A program made the position numbers and the translations under genes. From an uncultured Oscillospiraceae bacterium (GTDB lineage Bacteria; Bacillota; Clostridia; Oscillospirales; Oscillospiraceae), in the NCBI GenBank assembly GCA_910579595.1, contig CAJTVM010000006.1:1-58407 (forward strand): a stretch of 58,407 bases of DNA, in the 5' to 3' direction. Positions 51,816 to 58,407 of this stretch are shown one piece after another (the stretch's first letter is position 1; every line of letters begins with the position of its first letter). The notes under the pieces are model-generated. The model did not search any database. It was not told the DNA's origin and saw only the letters and a program-made list of their open reading frames with translations.

Positions 51816-53120
51816 TTAACTCAGAAAATCCTTCAGCTTCTTGCTCCGGGACGGGTGGCGCAGCTTCCGCAGTGCCTTGGCCTCGATCTGCCGGATGCGC
51901 TCCCGGGTGACGTTGAACTCCTTGCCCACTTCCTCCAGGGTGCGGCTGCGGCCGTCCTCGATGCCGAAGCGCAGGCGCAGCACCTTTTCCTCCCGGGGTG
52001 TCAGGGTGGACATCACGTCCACCAGCTGTTCCTTGAGCAGGGTGAAGGACGCGGCCTCGGAGGGCTCGGAGGCGGTGTCGTCCTCGATGAAGTCGCCCAG
52101 ATGGCTGTCCTCCTCCTCGCCAATGGGGGTTTCCAGAGAAACGGGCTCCTGGGCGATTTTCAAAATCTCCCGTACCTTCTCCACCGGCATCCCCATCTCC
52201 TCGGCGGTTTCCTCCGGGGAGGGGTCATGGCCCAGCTCCTGCAAGAGCTGGCGGTTCACCCGAATCACCTTGTTGATGGTTTCTACCATATGCACCGGGA
52301 TACGGATAGTCCGGGCTTGGTCGGCGATGGCCCGGGTGATGGCCTGGCGGATCCACCAGGTGGCGTAGGTGGAAAACTTATAGCCCTTGGTGTAGTCGAA
52401 CTTCTCCACCGCCTTGATAAGACCCAGGTTGCCCTCCTGGATCAGGTCCAGGAACAGCATTCCCCGGCCCACATACCGCTTGGCGATGGACACCACCAGA
52501 CGCAGGTTGGCCTCGGCCAACTCCTGTTTGGCCCGATCGCCGGACTTGATGGCCTTTTTCAGCTCTTTCAGCATTTCCTCGGGAATCTCCTCCCCGGACT
52601 TTTCCAGCTCCGCCATCTGCTCCTTGGCGGCGGCCCCCGCGCCCATGCGCTGGGCCAGATTTACCTCCTGCTCCGGCGTGAGCAGATCCACCTTGCCGAT
52701 CTCCTTCAAATACATCCGCACCGGGTCGTCAATGGCAAAGGAATCTACCAGCGTGTTGGGATCGACAATTTCCTCCTCCGGGATGTCCTCCAGCTCATCG
52801 GTAGACGGGATCACGTCATCGTCCAGCTCGGGCACAAAGTCCTCCTCGGCGGTGTCCACGCCCAGGTTTTCCAGCACATCGTACACCTTGTCCAGCTGCT
52901 CCGTCTCCAGGGTGATGGACTCCAGCACCTCCATCATCTCGCCGGAGGACAGCTTGCCCTTTTTGCAGCCGGTTTCCACCAGCTCCAGCAGCTTTTCGCC
53001 TCCCTGCACGCCCTCGATCATTTTGGCCAGCTCCGCCTTGGCGGCCTCCAGCTTTTCCGGGCTTACCTGCACCCGGGGCGCGGCTTCCAGCTTTTTCGTA
53101 GTCTTTTTCTTTTCACTCAT
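51816..53120 (-). CDS. rpoD: RNA polymerase primary sigma factor
   Basis: Housekeeping sigma-70 (SigA). A lysine-rich start leads into region 1.1-like helices and an acidic linker (VPELDDDVIPSTDELEDIPE). Region 2 has RLVVSIAKRYVGRGMLFLDL and YKFSTYATWWIRQAITRA (-10 recognition), region 3 PVHMVETINKVIRVNRQL, and region 4.2 TLEEVGKEFNVTRERIRQIE (-35 recognition). The start at 53120 uses a ribosome site (GGAGG) inside the dnaG 3' end; an earlier ATG at 53138 is possible. 434 aa. Confidence 0.97.
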   Translation of the reverse strand: MSEKKKTTKKLEAAPRVQVSPEKLEAAKAELAKMIEGVQGGEKLLELVETGCKKGKLSSGEMMEVLESITLETEQLDKVYDVLENLGVDTAEEDFVPELDDDVIPSTDELEDIPEEEIVDPNTLVDSFAIDDPVRMYLKEIGKVDLLTPEQEVNLAQRMGAGAAAKEQMAELEKSGEEIPEEMLKELKKAIKSGDRAKQELAEANLRLVVSIAKRYVGRGMLFLDLIQEGNLGLIKAVEKFDYTKGYKFSTYATWWIRQAITRAIADQARTIRIPVHMVETINKVIRVNRQLLQELGHDPSPEETAEEMGMPVEKVREILKIAQEPVSLETPIGEEEDSHLGDFIEDDTASEPSEAASFTLLKEQLVDVMSTLTPREEKVLRLRFGIEDGRSRTLEEVGKEFNVTRERIRQIEAKALRKLRHPSRSKKLKDFLS

Positions 53121-53127
53121 TGGTCTT

Positions 53128-54909
53128 TCATCCTCCATAGGCTTTCTGAAGTTTGAGTACATCCTTCAAGGCTCCGAGATCGTCCTCGGTCTCTATGTCA
53201 GCCCTGCTGTGTTCCAGCAGGATCACCCGCTTATAGTCCTCCAGCGCCGCTTCGGCCGTATTTCTCGGCTGCCCGTCCTGGACGGCGGCGGAGAGCTGGT
53301 CCATTTCCTCCGGGGTAAACTGCCCCTCCAGCGCGGACAGGGCAACGGACCTCCCCGCCTGCCACCTGTCCCGCAGCAGCACAAACGCCTTTTTCAGCAG
53401 GGGCGATGAAAAATGGCTCTCATTGATTGGATCCATCCGGCGGAAGAATTCCCCATCCAGCAGCACAATGCGCAGGATGCCCTCCTCCGCCCGGGCAGAG
53501 CGGATATTTTCGTACCGCAGCCCCCGATCCTTCGGCTGAAGGTGGCGGATGGGGGTGAGGTTCTGACGCTCCTCCTGCTTTTTCGCCTGCCAATAGCCTT
53601 TTTTCCGCTGGCGCTCCACCTCCTGGAGCACCGCGTCCTTGGACACCCCCGCCACCCCGGCACACCGTCCGGCGTAGATCTCCCGCTCCACGGGGCTGGC
53701 CATCCCCGCCAGCACCCCCGCCGCCGCCATTAGGTACTGGGCCTTCTGATCGTCCCGGGTCAGATCAAACTGGGCCTGCACCGCGCTGAGGCGGTATTCC
53801 GCCGAATTTGCACTCTCATTCATCAGCGCCTCAAAGGCCGCGGGGCCGAAGTTTTTGATATAGTCGTCCGCGTCCTGTTTGCCCAGCGTGCCGTCCGGCA
53901 GCTGCCGCTGGGGCAGGCGCAACACCTTTACCCCCACCTCCGAGCTCTTCAGCAGGGCGATGGCCCGCTGGGTGGCGTCCTCCCCGGCAGCATCATTGTC
54001 GTAGCACAGCACCAGCTCCTTGGTGTACCGCCCCAGCAGGCGGATATGCTCTTCGGTGAGGGCGGTGCCCATGGTGGCCACCGTATTGTCAAAACCCGCT
54101 TGATGGAGAGTGATCACGTCAATGTTGCCCTCCACCAAAATGAAGTTGGGCCGCTTTGTCTTTTTGGCGTAGTTGAGGCCGTACAGGATAGAGCGTTTTT
54201 TAAAGATGGCCGTCTCCGGGGTGTTCAGGTACTTGGGGGTGGAGTCGTCCATCACCCGGCTGGTGAAGCCAATCACGTCCCCCCGCACGTCAATCACCGG
54301 GAGCATCAGGCGGTTGCGGTACTTGTCGTACACGCCGCCCCCTTTACCCGCCACGGCCAGACCCGCGTCAATCAAATCGGACTTGTCGTAACCTTTGTCC
54401 CGCATGGCCAGGATCAGGCTGTCCCAGGCATCGGGGGCGGCCCCTAACCCAAATCGTGCGGAGAACTTCGGGCTGATGCGCCGCTTGTCCCGGATGTACG
54501 ACGCAACTTCCGCCCCCCGGGGGTCGGCGAGCATGGATCGGTAAAACCGGGCGGCTTCACGGTTCAGCTCCAAAATGCGCCTGCGTTTTTCCCGCCACTG
54601 TCCGTCTCCCATCCTGTCATCCGGCACTTCCAAGCCCGCCTGATCCGCCAGCTTGCGCACCGCGTCCTGGAACTCCAGATTCTCAATCTCCATGACGAAG
54701 CGGATGGTTCCGCCCCCCTTGCCACAGCCAAAGCAATGGAACGCTTGGACTGATTCATTCACTGAAAAAGAAGGGGTTTTTTCGTGGTGGAACGGGCACA
54801 GGCCCCAATATCTCCCCCCTTTGGGGGTCAAATGCACATACGATGAAACCACGTCCACAATGCTCAGCCGGCTGTGCAGGTCATCAAAAAAGGATTCCGG
54901 TATAGCTAT
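53128..54909 (-). CDS. dnaG: DNA primase, apparent AUA start
   Basis: Synthesises RNA primers at the fork. CHC2 zinc site Cys38, His41, Cys59, Cys62; Toprim domain with ILVEGNIDVITLHQ and LVLCYDNDAAGEDA; a C-terminal helicase-binding region. The conserved N-terminus AIPESFFDDLHSRLSI is encoded upstream of the first standard start (GTG at 54858, no ribosome site). The codon before it is ATA at 54907-54909, seven bases after GGGGG TGA-type ribosome site, and a stop lies upstream with no ATG, GTG or TTG between. 593 aa from AUA is the normal size. Followed by rpoD. Confidence 0.93.
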   Translation of the reverse strand: MAIPESFFDDLHSRLSIVDVVSSYVHLTPKGGRYWGLCPFHHEKTPSFSVNESVQAFHCFGCGKGGGTIRFVMEIENLEFQDAVRKLADQAGLEVPDDRMGDGQWREKRRRILELNREAARFYRSMLADPRGAEVASYIRDKRRISPKFSARFGLGAAPDAWDSLILAMRDKGYDKSDLIDAGLAVAGKGGGVYDKYRNRLMLPVIDVRGDVIGFTSRVMDDSTPKYLNTPETAIFKKRSILYGLNYAKKTKRPNFILVEGNIDVITLHQAGFDNTVATMGTALTEEHIRLLGRYTKELVLCYDNDAAGEDATQRAIALLKSSEVGVKVLRLPQRQLPDGTLGKQDADDYIKNFGPAAFEALMNESANSAEYRLSAVQAQFDLTRDDQKAQYLMAAAGVLAGMASPVEREIYAGRCAGVAGVSKDAVLQEVERQRKKGYWQAKKQEERQNLTPIRHLQPKDRGLRYENIRSARAEEGILRIVLLDGEFFRRMDPINESHFSSPLLKKAFVLLRDRWQAGRSVALSALEGQFTPEEMDQLSAAVQDGQPRNTAEAALEDYKRVILLEHSRADIETEDDLGALKDVLKLQKAYGG

Positions 54910-54968
54910 GATCTCACCCCCAGATATTAGCCACTTTTTTCACTTTTTATCACAGTTTTGTGAATTTC

Positions 54969-55595
54969 TCATTCCAAAGGCACCGCCCGGAAGGACTCCC
55001 CCGCCTCCAGCGCCTCAATGGTCCCGGCGGAGGTATCCAGCAGGTGGGCGGCAAACCGCTCCGCCTCCTCCTCGGGGATCAGCACAGACAACAGCACGTC
55101 CGCGCCGTAGTCCACGTTTTCCGCCACGCCGCCGAAGCGGGACACCTCCCGGCGCACCTCCTCATACTGGCCGTAGGTGCAGGGCACCTCCATGGACACC
55201 CACCGGCGGACGGCGGACACCCCCGCCGCGTCCAGCGCGTCCTTGGCACTGCGGGTGTAGGCCCGCACCAGCCCCCCGGCCCCTAAGAGCACCCCGCCGA
55301 AGTACCGCGTCACCACGCAACACACGTTGGTGACCCCCTCCTTTTGGAATACCCCCAGCATGGGCTGGCCCGCAGTGCCCTGGGGCTCGCCGTCATCGGA
55401 GTAGCGCACTGGGCCATCCTTGATGAGGTAGCACCAGCAGTTATGCCGGGCGTCGTGGTATTTCTTTTTCATCTCCTCAATCCGGGTGCGGGCCTCCTCC
55501 TCCGTCTCCACCGGCCAGACGTGGCCGATGAAGGTGGAACGCTTTTCGGTGAACTCCGCCTCGGAGGACCGGGTGGGCACAAGATATTCTGTCAT
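54969..55595 (-). CDS. yigZ: YigZ/IMPACT-family protein
   Basis: A 208-aa protein of the IMPACT family. The UPF0029 N-terminal domain has HDARHNCWCYLI and YSDDGEPQGTAGQPML, followed by CCVVTRYFGGVLLGAGGLVR; the C-terminal half is an EF-G domain V-like fold. Thought to act on translation or nucleic acid, but the role in bacteria is not settled. ATG at 55595 follows GGAGGGAATT. Lies between dgt and dnaG, as in other Clostridia. Confidence 0.9.
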   Translation of the reverse strand: MTEYLVPTRSSEAEFTEKRSTFIGHVWPVETEEEARTRIEEMKKKYHDARHNCWCYLIKDGPVRYSDDGEPQGTAGQPMLGVFQKEGVTNVCCVVTRYFGGVLLGAGGLVRAYTRSAKDALDAAGVSAVRRWVSMEVPCTYGQYEEVRREVSRFGGVAENVDYGADVLLSVLIPEEEAERFAAHLLDTSAGTIEALEAGESFRAVPLE

Positions 55596-55607
55596 AATTC
55601 CCTCCAT

Positions 55608-55739
55608 TGTCACGCTGCGAAGCGGCCAGGACGCTCGGTCGCTTTCGCTCCGGCTCGGCCTGGTTTCCAGGGCGCTGTGCGCCCCTGCGCTCAGCCTCGC
55701 TCCGTTCCAAGCTTCCTAGCTGTCCGCTTCCCCGCGCTT
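55608..55739. repeat. Intergenic repeat unit R7
   Basis: TTGTCACGCTGCGAAGCGGCC ... TCGCTTTCGCTCCGGCTCGG ... CCTCGCTCCGTTCCAAGCTT ... CTGTCCGCTTCCCCGCGCT. It runs to the dgt stop codon and closely parallels R3. Confidence 0.75.
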
Positions 55740-56750
55740 CTATTTGACCACCCACCCTCTGGGGATAAATAGATCGCTGAACTGCTCCACGGCGTAAGTA
55801 TCCGTCATCCCGGCGATATAGTCCAGCACCGCCCGCTGCGCACCCTCCCGCACCAGGATGTCCTGGTACTCCGGCGGCAGCTTGTCCGTATGCTTGCAAT
55901 AGTATTCATACAGCAGGCAGATCATGTCCTCCGCCTTGCCCTCCTCCCCCTTGGCCAGGGGGTTGAAGTAGACCGACTCAAACATGAACTGCTTCAGCTC
56001 CGCCATAGCCTTTGCTACCGGCTCGGACTGGCAGATCGCGTCCCCCGCCCCGCTGGATCGGATGATGTCCATGGTCAGCGTCTCAATCCGCTCCCCATGG
56101 GTGTAGCCCAGCACCTGGGAGATGTGGACAGGGATATCGGTGGGGAAAATGATGCCGCCCCGCATGGCGTCGTCAATGTCATGGTTGATGTAGGCGATTT
56201 TGTCCGCAAACCGCACCAGCTGGCCCTCCAGGGTGTCCGCCACCGGTCCGGCGGTGTGGCACACCACGCCGGAGCGCACCTCGTGACACAAATTCAGCCC
56301 CGCACCCTCGTTCTCCAGCCGATCGATCACCCGCAGGGACTGCTCATAGTGGCGGAAGCCCCCCTCCACCATCCGGGACAAGGCCCGCTCCCCGGCATGG
56401 CCAAAGGGGGTGTGCCCCAGATCGTGGGCCAGGGCGGCAGCCTCGGCAAGGTCCTCGTTGAGGGCCAGCCCCCGGGCCATGGTACGGGCAATCCGGGACA
56501 CCTCCAGGGTGTGAGTCATGCGGGTACGGTAGTGGTCGCCCTCGGGCTGGAGAAACACCTGTGTCTTGTGCTTTAGCCGCCGGAAGGACTTACAGTGCAC
56601 CACCCGATCCACGTCCCGCTGGAAGCAGGTGCGCATGGGGCAGGGGGCGATGTCCACCGTCCGGCCTTTGGAATTTTCCGACAAACAGGCCCGGGGGGAC
56701 AGCGTCTGCCGTTCCAGGGCCTCGGTGCGCTCCCGTATGGTCTGTTCCAT
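55740..56750 (-). CDS. dgt: Deoxyguanosinetriphosphate triphosphohydrolase-like protein
   Basis: HD-domain dNTPase. VVHCKSFRRLKHKTQVF is the family opening; metal ligands lie in RMTHTLEVSRIARTMARGL and ALAHDLGHTPFGHAGE; AYINHDIDDAMRGG carries the final Asp. 336 aa from ATG at 56750 (GGGAGGG upstream). First of dgt-yigZ-dnaG-rpoD. Confidence 0.94.
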   Translation of the reverse strand: MEQTIRERTEALERQTLSPRACLSENSKGRTVDIAPCPMRTCFQRDVDRVVHCKSFRRLKHKTQVFLQPEGDHYRTRMTHTLEVSRIARTMARGLALNEDLAEAAALAHDLGHTPFGHAGERALSRMVEGGFRHYEQSLRVIDRLENEGAGLNLCHEVRSGVVCHTAGPVADTLEGQLVRFADKIAYINHDIDDAMRGGIIFPTDIPVHISQVLGYTHGERIETLTMDIIRSSGAGDAICQSEPVAKAMAELKQFMFESVYFNPLAKGEEGKAEDMICLLYEYYCKHTDKLPPEYQDILVREGAQRAVLDYIAGMTDTYAVEQFSDLFIPRGWVVK

Positions 56751-56924
56751 TCCAATCCCTCCCTGCGCACAAGGCAACATTTCCTTTTACGTTCTTATAC
56801 CCTGCCGCCCCGGAAAAAACCTCTTTATTTTTTGAAAATTTTTTAGAATTTTCTCTTTCGTCATATTCTCCCCCCGCTCCCCATATACTCAAACAGCATT
56901 TTGACCATATGTGGAGGGAGTGCC

Positions 56925-57872
56925 ATGGATATCACCGTCCCGCTGGCCCGCCTGCTGGTACTGGCGGTGATCTTTGTCAACGGCTGGACCGACGCCCCCA
57001 ACGCCATCGCAACCGCCGTGGGCTCTGGGGCGCTGTCCTTCCGCCGGGGTGTTTTGATTGCCGCGGCGTGCAACTTCGCCGGGGCGGCGCTGGCCTGCCT
57101 GTGCTTCCCCGCAGTGGCCGCTACCATCGTGGAACTGGTGGCCTTCGGTGATCCCCGGGCGGCAGTGACGGCGCTGAACGCCGCGCTGATGTCCATCGTA
57201 CTGTGGGCGGTGGCGGCGTGGCGGTTCGGCCTGCCCACCAGTGAGAGCCACGCGCTGCTGGCGGGGTTGTCCGGCGGGGCGCTGGCACTGGGGGCCGGGG
57301 CGGCCAGCTTAAGCGCCGGGGCGTGGCTTCGGGCGCTGGTGGGACTGGGGCTGTCCCTGCCGGCAGGGGTGCTGGCGGGCAGGCTGCTCCGCCGGACACT
57401 GGCCGGAAAGCTGCGCCGCCCGGCGCTGTGGCAGACATGGGCCGCGGCCCTCACCGCCTTGCTCCACGGGGTGCAGGACGGGCAGAAATTCCTGGCTCTG
57501 CTGCTGCTCATCAATGGGATGGACGGAGCGGCGGACGCTCCCCGTCTGACGCTGGTGCTGCTCACCGCCGGGGTGATGGCCCTGGGCACCGCTCTGGGCG
57601 GAAAACCCATTGTGGAAAAGGTGGGCTCGGAGCTGGCCAACCTCTCCCCCGCCGACGGGCTGGCGGCGGATTTAGGCGCGGGGGCGGTGCTGCTCCTCTG
57701 CTCCGCCCTGGGCCTGCCCGCCTCCACCACCCACGCCAAGGTGGCCGCCGTGTGCGGCGCGGGCCGGGGGACGGACCGCCGGGTCATGGGACAGATGGCC
57801 GGGGCGTGGGTGCTCACCTTCCCCGCCTGCGGTCTGATGGCGTTTTTGCTGGCAAAGCTGATGATGGGATGA
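56925..57872 (+). CDS. PiT-family inorganic phosphate transporter
   Basis: A 315-aa membrane protein with about ten helices. The duplicated PiT signature appears as FVNGWTDAPNAIATAVGSGA near the start (usually GxNDxANA; here Trp-Thr replaces the usual residues) and LPTSESHALLAG, and in the second half as HGVQDGQKFLALLL and LPASTTHAK. Moves phosphate with H+ or Na+. GGAGGGAGTGCC precedes the ATG at 56925. No PhoU-like DUF47 partner is adjacent. Confidence 0.88.
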   Translation: MDITVPLARLLVLAVIFVNGWTDAPNAIATAVGSGALSFRRGVLIAAACNFAGAALACLCFPAVAATIVELVAFGDPRAAVTALNAALMSIVLWAVAAWRFGLPTSESHALLAGLSGGALALGAGAASLSAGAWLRALVGLGLSLPAGVLAGRLLRRTLAGKLRRPALWQTWAAALTALLHGVQDGQKFLALLLLINGMDGAADAPRLTLVLLTAGVMALGTALGGKPIVEKVGSELANLSPADGLAADLGAGAVLLLCSALGLPASTTHAKVAAVCGAGRGTDRRVMGQMAGAWVLTFPACGLMAFLLAKLMMG

Positions 57873-57880
57873 AAAAACCG

Positions 57881-57906
57881 GAAGGCCGCATTGCGGTCTG
57901 CCGGTG
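57881..57906 (+). terminator. Imperfect hairpin after the phosphate transporter
   Basis: ACCGGAAGGCCGC pairs imperfectly with GCGGTCTGCCGGT directly after the stop. Confidence 0.45.
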
Positions 57907-57979
57907 CTGGGGATACGGATAATCCTTATTTTATTGAGCCGGGGACATACAGTTCCTTTTGAGGATGGCCGCCGCCAGA

Positions 57980-58017
57980 CACGAAAAAACACGATCTTTC
58001 GATCGTGTTTTTTCGTG
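57980..58017. terminator. Long A/T-tract hairpin, bidirectional terminator
   Basis: A perfect 17-bp stem (57980-57996 with 58001-58017, loop TTTC) containing runs of six A and six T; ends the phosphate transporter on one side and the right-hand gene on the other. Confidence 0.85.
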
Positions 58018-58063
58018 CTCTCAGAGCCTGCCGCAGCGGTCTGCCTGCGGAACATCACTTCGC

Positions 58064-58407
58064 TTACGACTGTACGTCCAGATAGGCGTTGAAGATCCTG
58101 GCGACGGAACCGTTGTTGAACTGGAACTTCAGCTCGTTGGTTTTGAACAGGGGGATGGTGACGGTTTTGGCAACTGCGGCCCCGGTGACGGAGTACTGGC
58201 CCAAAACGGCATCGTTGTCCCCCAGGACCGTCAGAGTGGTATCTCCGTCGGCGTAATAGCTGAATGTCAGCGTGTCATGCTTGCCCTGCAGGTTGAACGA
58301 AACCGAACGAATACGAAAACCTGCCCCCCCGCCGTAGAACGCGAGCCAATGGTTGTCAACGCCGATATGAAATTGTAAGAAAACGCCGAAGAAATTTTGT
58401 CGTTTTT
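58064..58407 (-). CDS. C-terminal part of a probable secreted protein (5' end outside window)
   Basis: An open minus-strand frame runs from the right edge to TAA at 58064-58066. It reads FGVFLQFHIGVDNHWLAFYG, then a beta-rich stretch with alternating polar and hydrophobic residues (LTFSYYADGDTTLTVLGDN; KTVTIPLFKTNELKFQF) ending FNAYLDVQS. The pattern resembles the NPCBM-like beta-sandwich that ends many exported Clostridia proteins (resemblance only). Codon use and the terminator beyond the stop support a real gene. Confidence 0.6.
   Translation of the reverse strand, partial: KRQNFFGVFLQFHIGVDNHWLAFYGGGAGFRIRSVSFNLQGKHDTLTFSYYADGDTTLTVLGDNDAVLGQYSVTGAAVAKTVTIPLFKTNELKFQFNNGSVARIFNAYLDVQS

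Noticed and set aside
12344..55739. The dispersed repeats as a CRISPR array
   Set aside because: Copies are kilobases apart, in intergenic positions, with no regular short spacers and no cas genes.
57672..58058. Minus-strand open frame opposite the phosphate transporter end
   Set aside because: It crosses the strong hairpin at 57980-58017 and is antisense to a clear membrane protein, with no ribosome site.

Overview
The window looks like a chromosomal segment of a GC-rich, spore-forming Clostridia, most likely order Oscillospirales (Oscillospiraceae-like gut anaerobe). This is inferred from gene content and order: yqfC-yqfD-phoH-ybeY-era-yqzL-recO, dgt-yigZ-dnaG-rpoD, a dcw cluster ending in ftsZ, a SpoVD-like PASTA transpeptidase, an HPr with both His15 and Ser46, and strong GGAGG ribosome sites with frequent GTG/TTG starts. 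Nearly everything is housekeeping. No rRNA, tRNA, CRISPR array or complete insertion sequence was seen.

Layout. 1-660: the end of a probable integrative element (truncated XRE regulator, terminator, short repeats) abutting the 3' end of guaA, a known integration hotspot. 647-6500 (-): carA-carB-guaA. 6647-8207: DUF421/DUF4363 pair and two small convergent genes. 8361-11296: nrdR, tsaE-tsaB, a RodA/FtsW-family gene. 11389-13214: secreted SLH protein, an intergenic repeat unit and an AT-rich orphan gene. 13368-17104 (-): ftsK/spoIIIE and uppP. 17383-20763 (+): aconitase-like hydratase, GNAT, SLOG protein. 20836-24207 (-): guaB, gluQ, SPL-type radical SAM. 24273-36576 (-): dcw cluster mraZ-rsmH-ftsL-pbp-(Mur-like fragment)-mraY-ftsW-murG-murA-ftsQ-ftsZ. 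36848-43522 (-): coiled-coil protein, coaD, rsmD, uvrC, HPr, mutS2. 43559-50380 (-): recO, yqzL, a broken GNAT, a nucleotidyltransferase, era, ybeY, an XRE gene, phoH, yqfD, yqfC. 50539-51771 (+): RluA-type synthase and a small orphan. 51816-56750 (-): rpoD, dnaG, yigZ, dgt. 56925-57872 (+): PiT-type phosphate carrier. 58064-58407 (-): 3' end of a probable secreted protein.

The most unusual signals are: (1) a dispersed family of roughly 90-190 bp GC-rich intergenic units, several lying directly beyond a stop codon and flanked by a second copy of that gene's last bases; (2) dnaG, whose conserved N-terminus has no AUG/GUG/UUG but an AUA at ideal distance from a strong ribosome site; (3) a short protein in the dcw cluster that looks like a Mur ligase stripped of its ATP site, in a cluster lacking murB-F; (4) the guaA 3' attachment site; (5) palindromic operator-like sites before nrdR, between tsaE and rodA, and before the small XRE gene; (6) phased MraZ-box-like repeats before mraZ. 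All family assignments come from reading motifs by eye; no database search was run.
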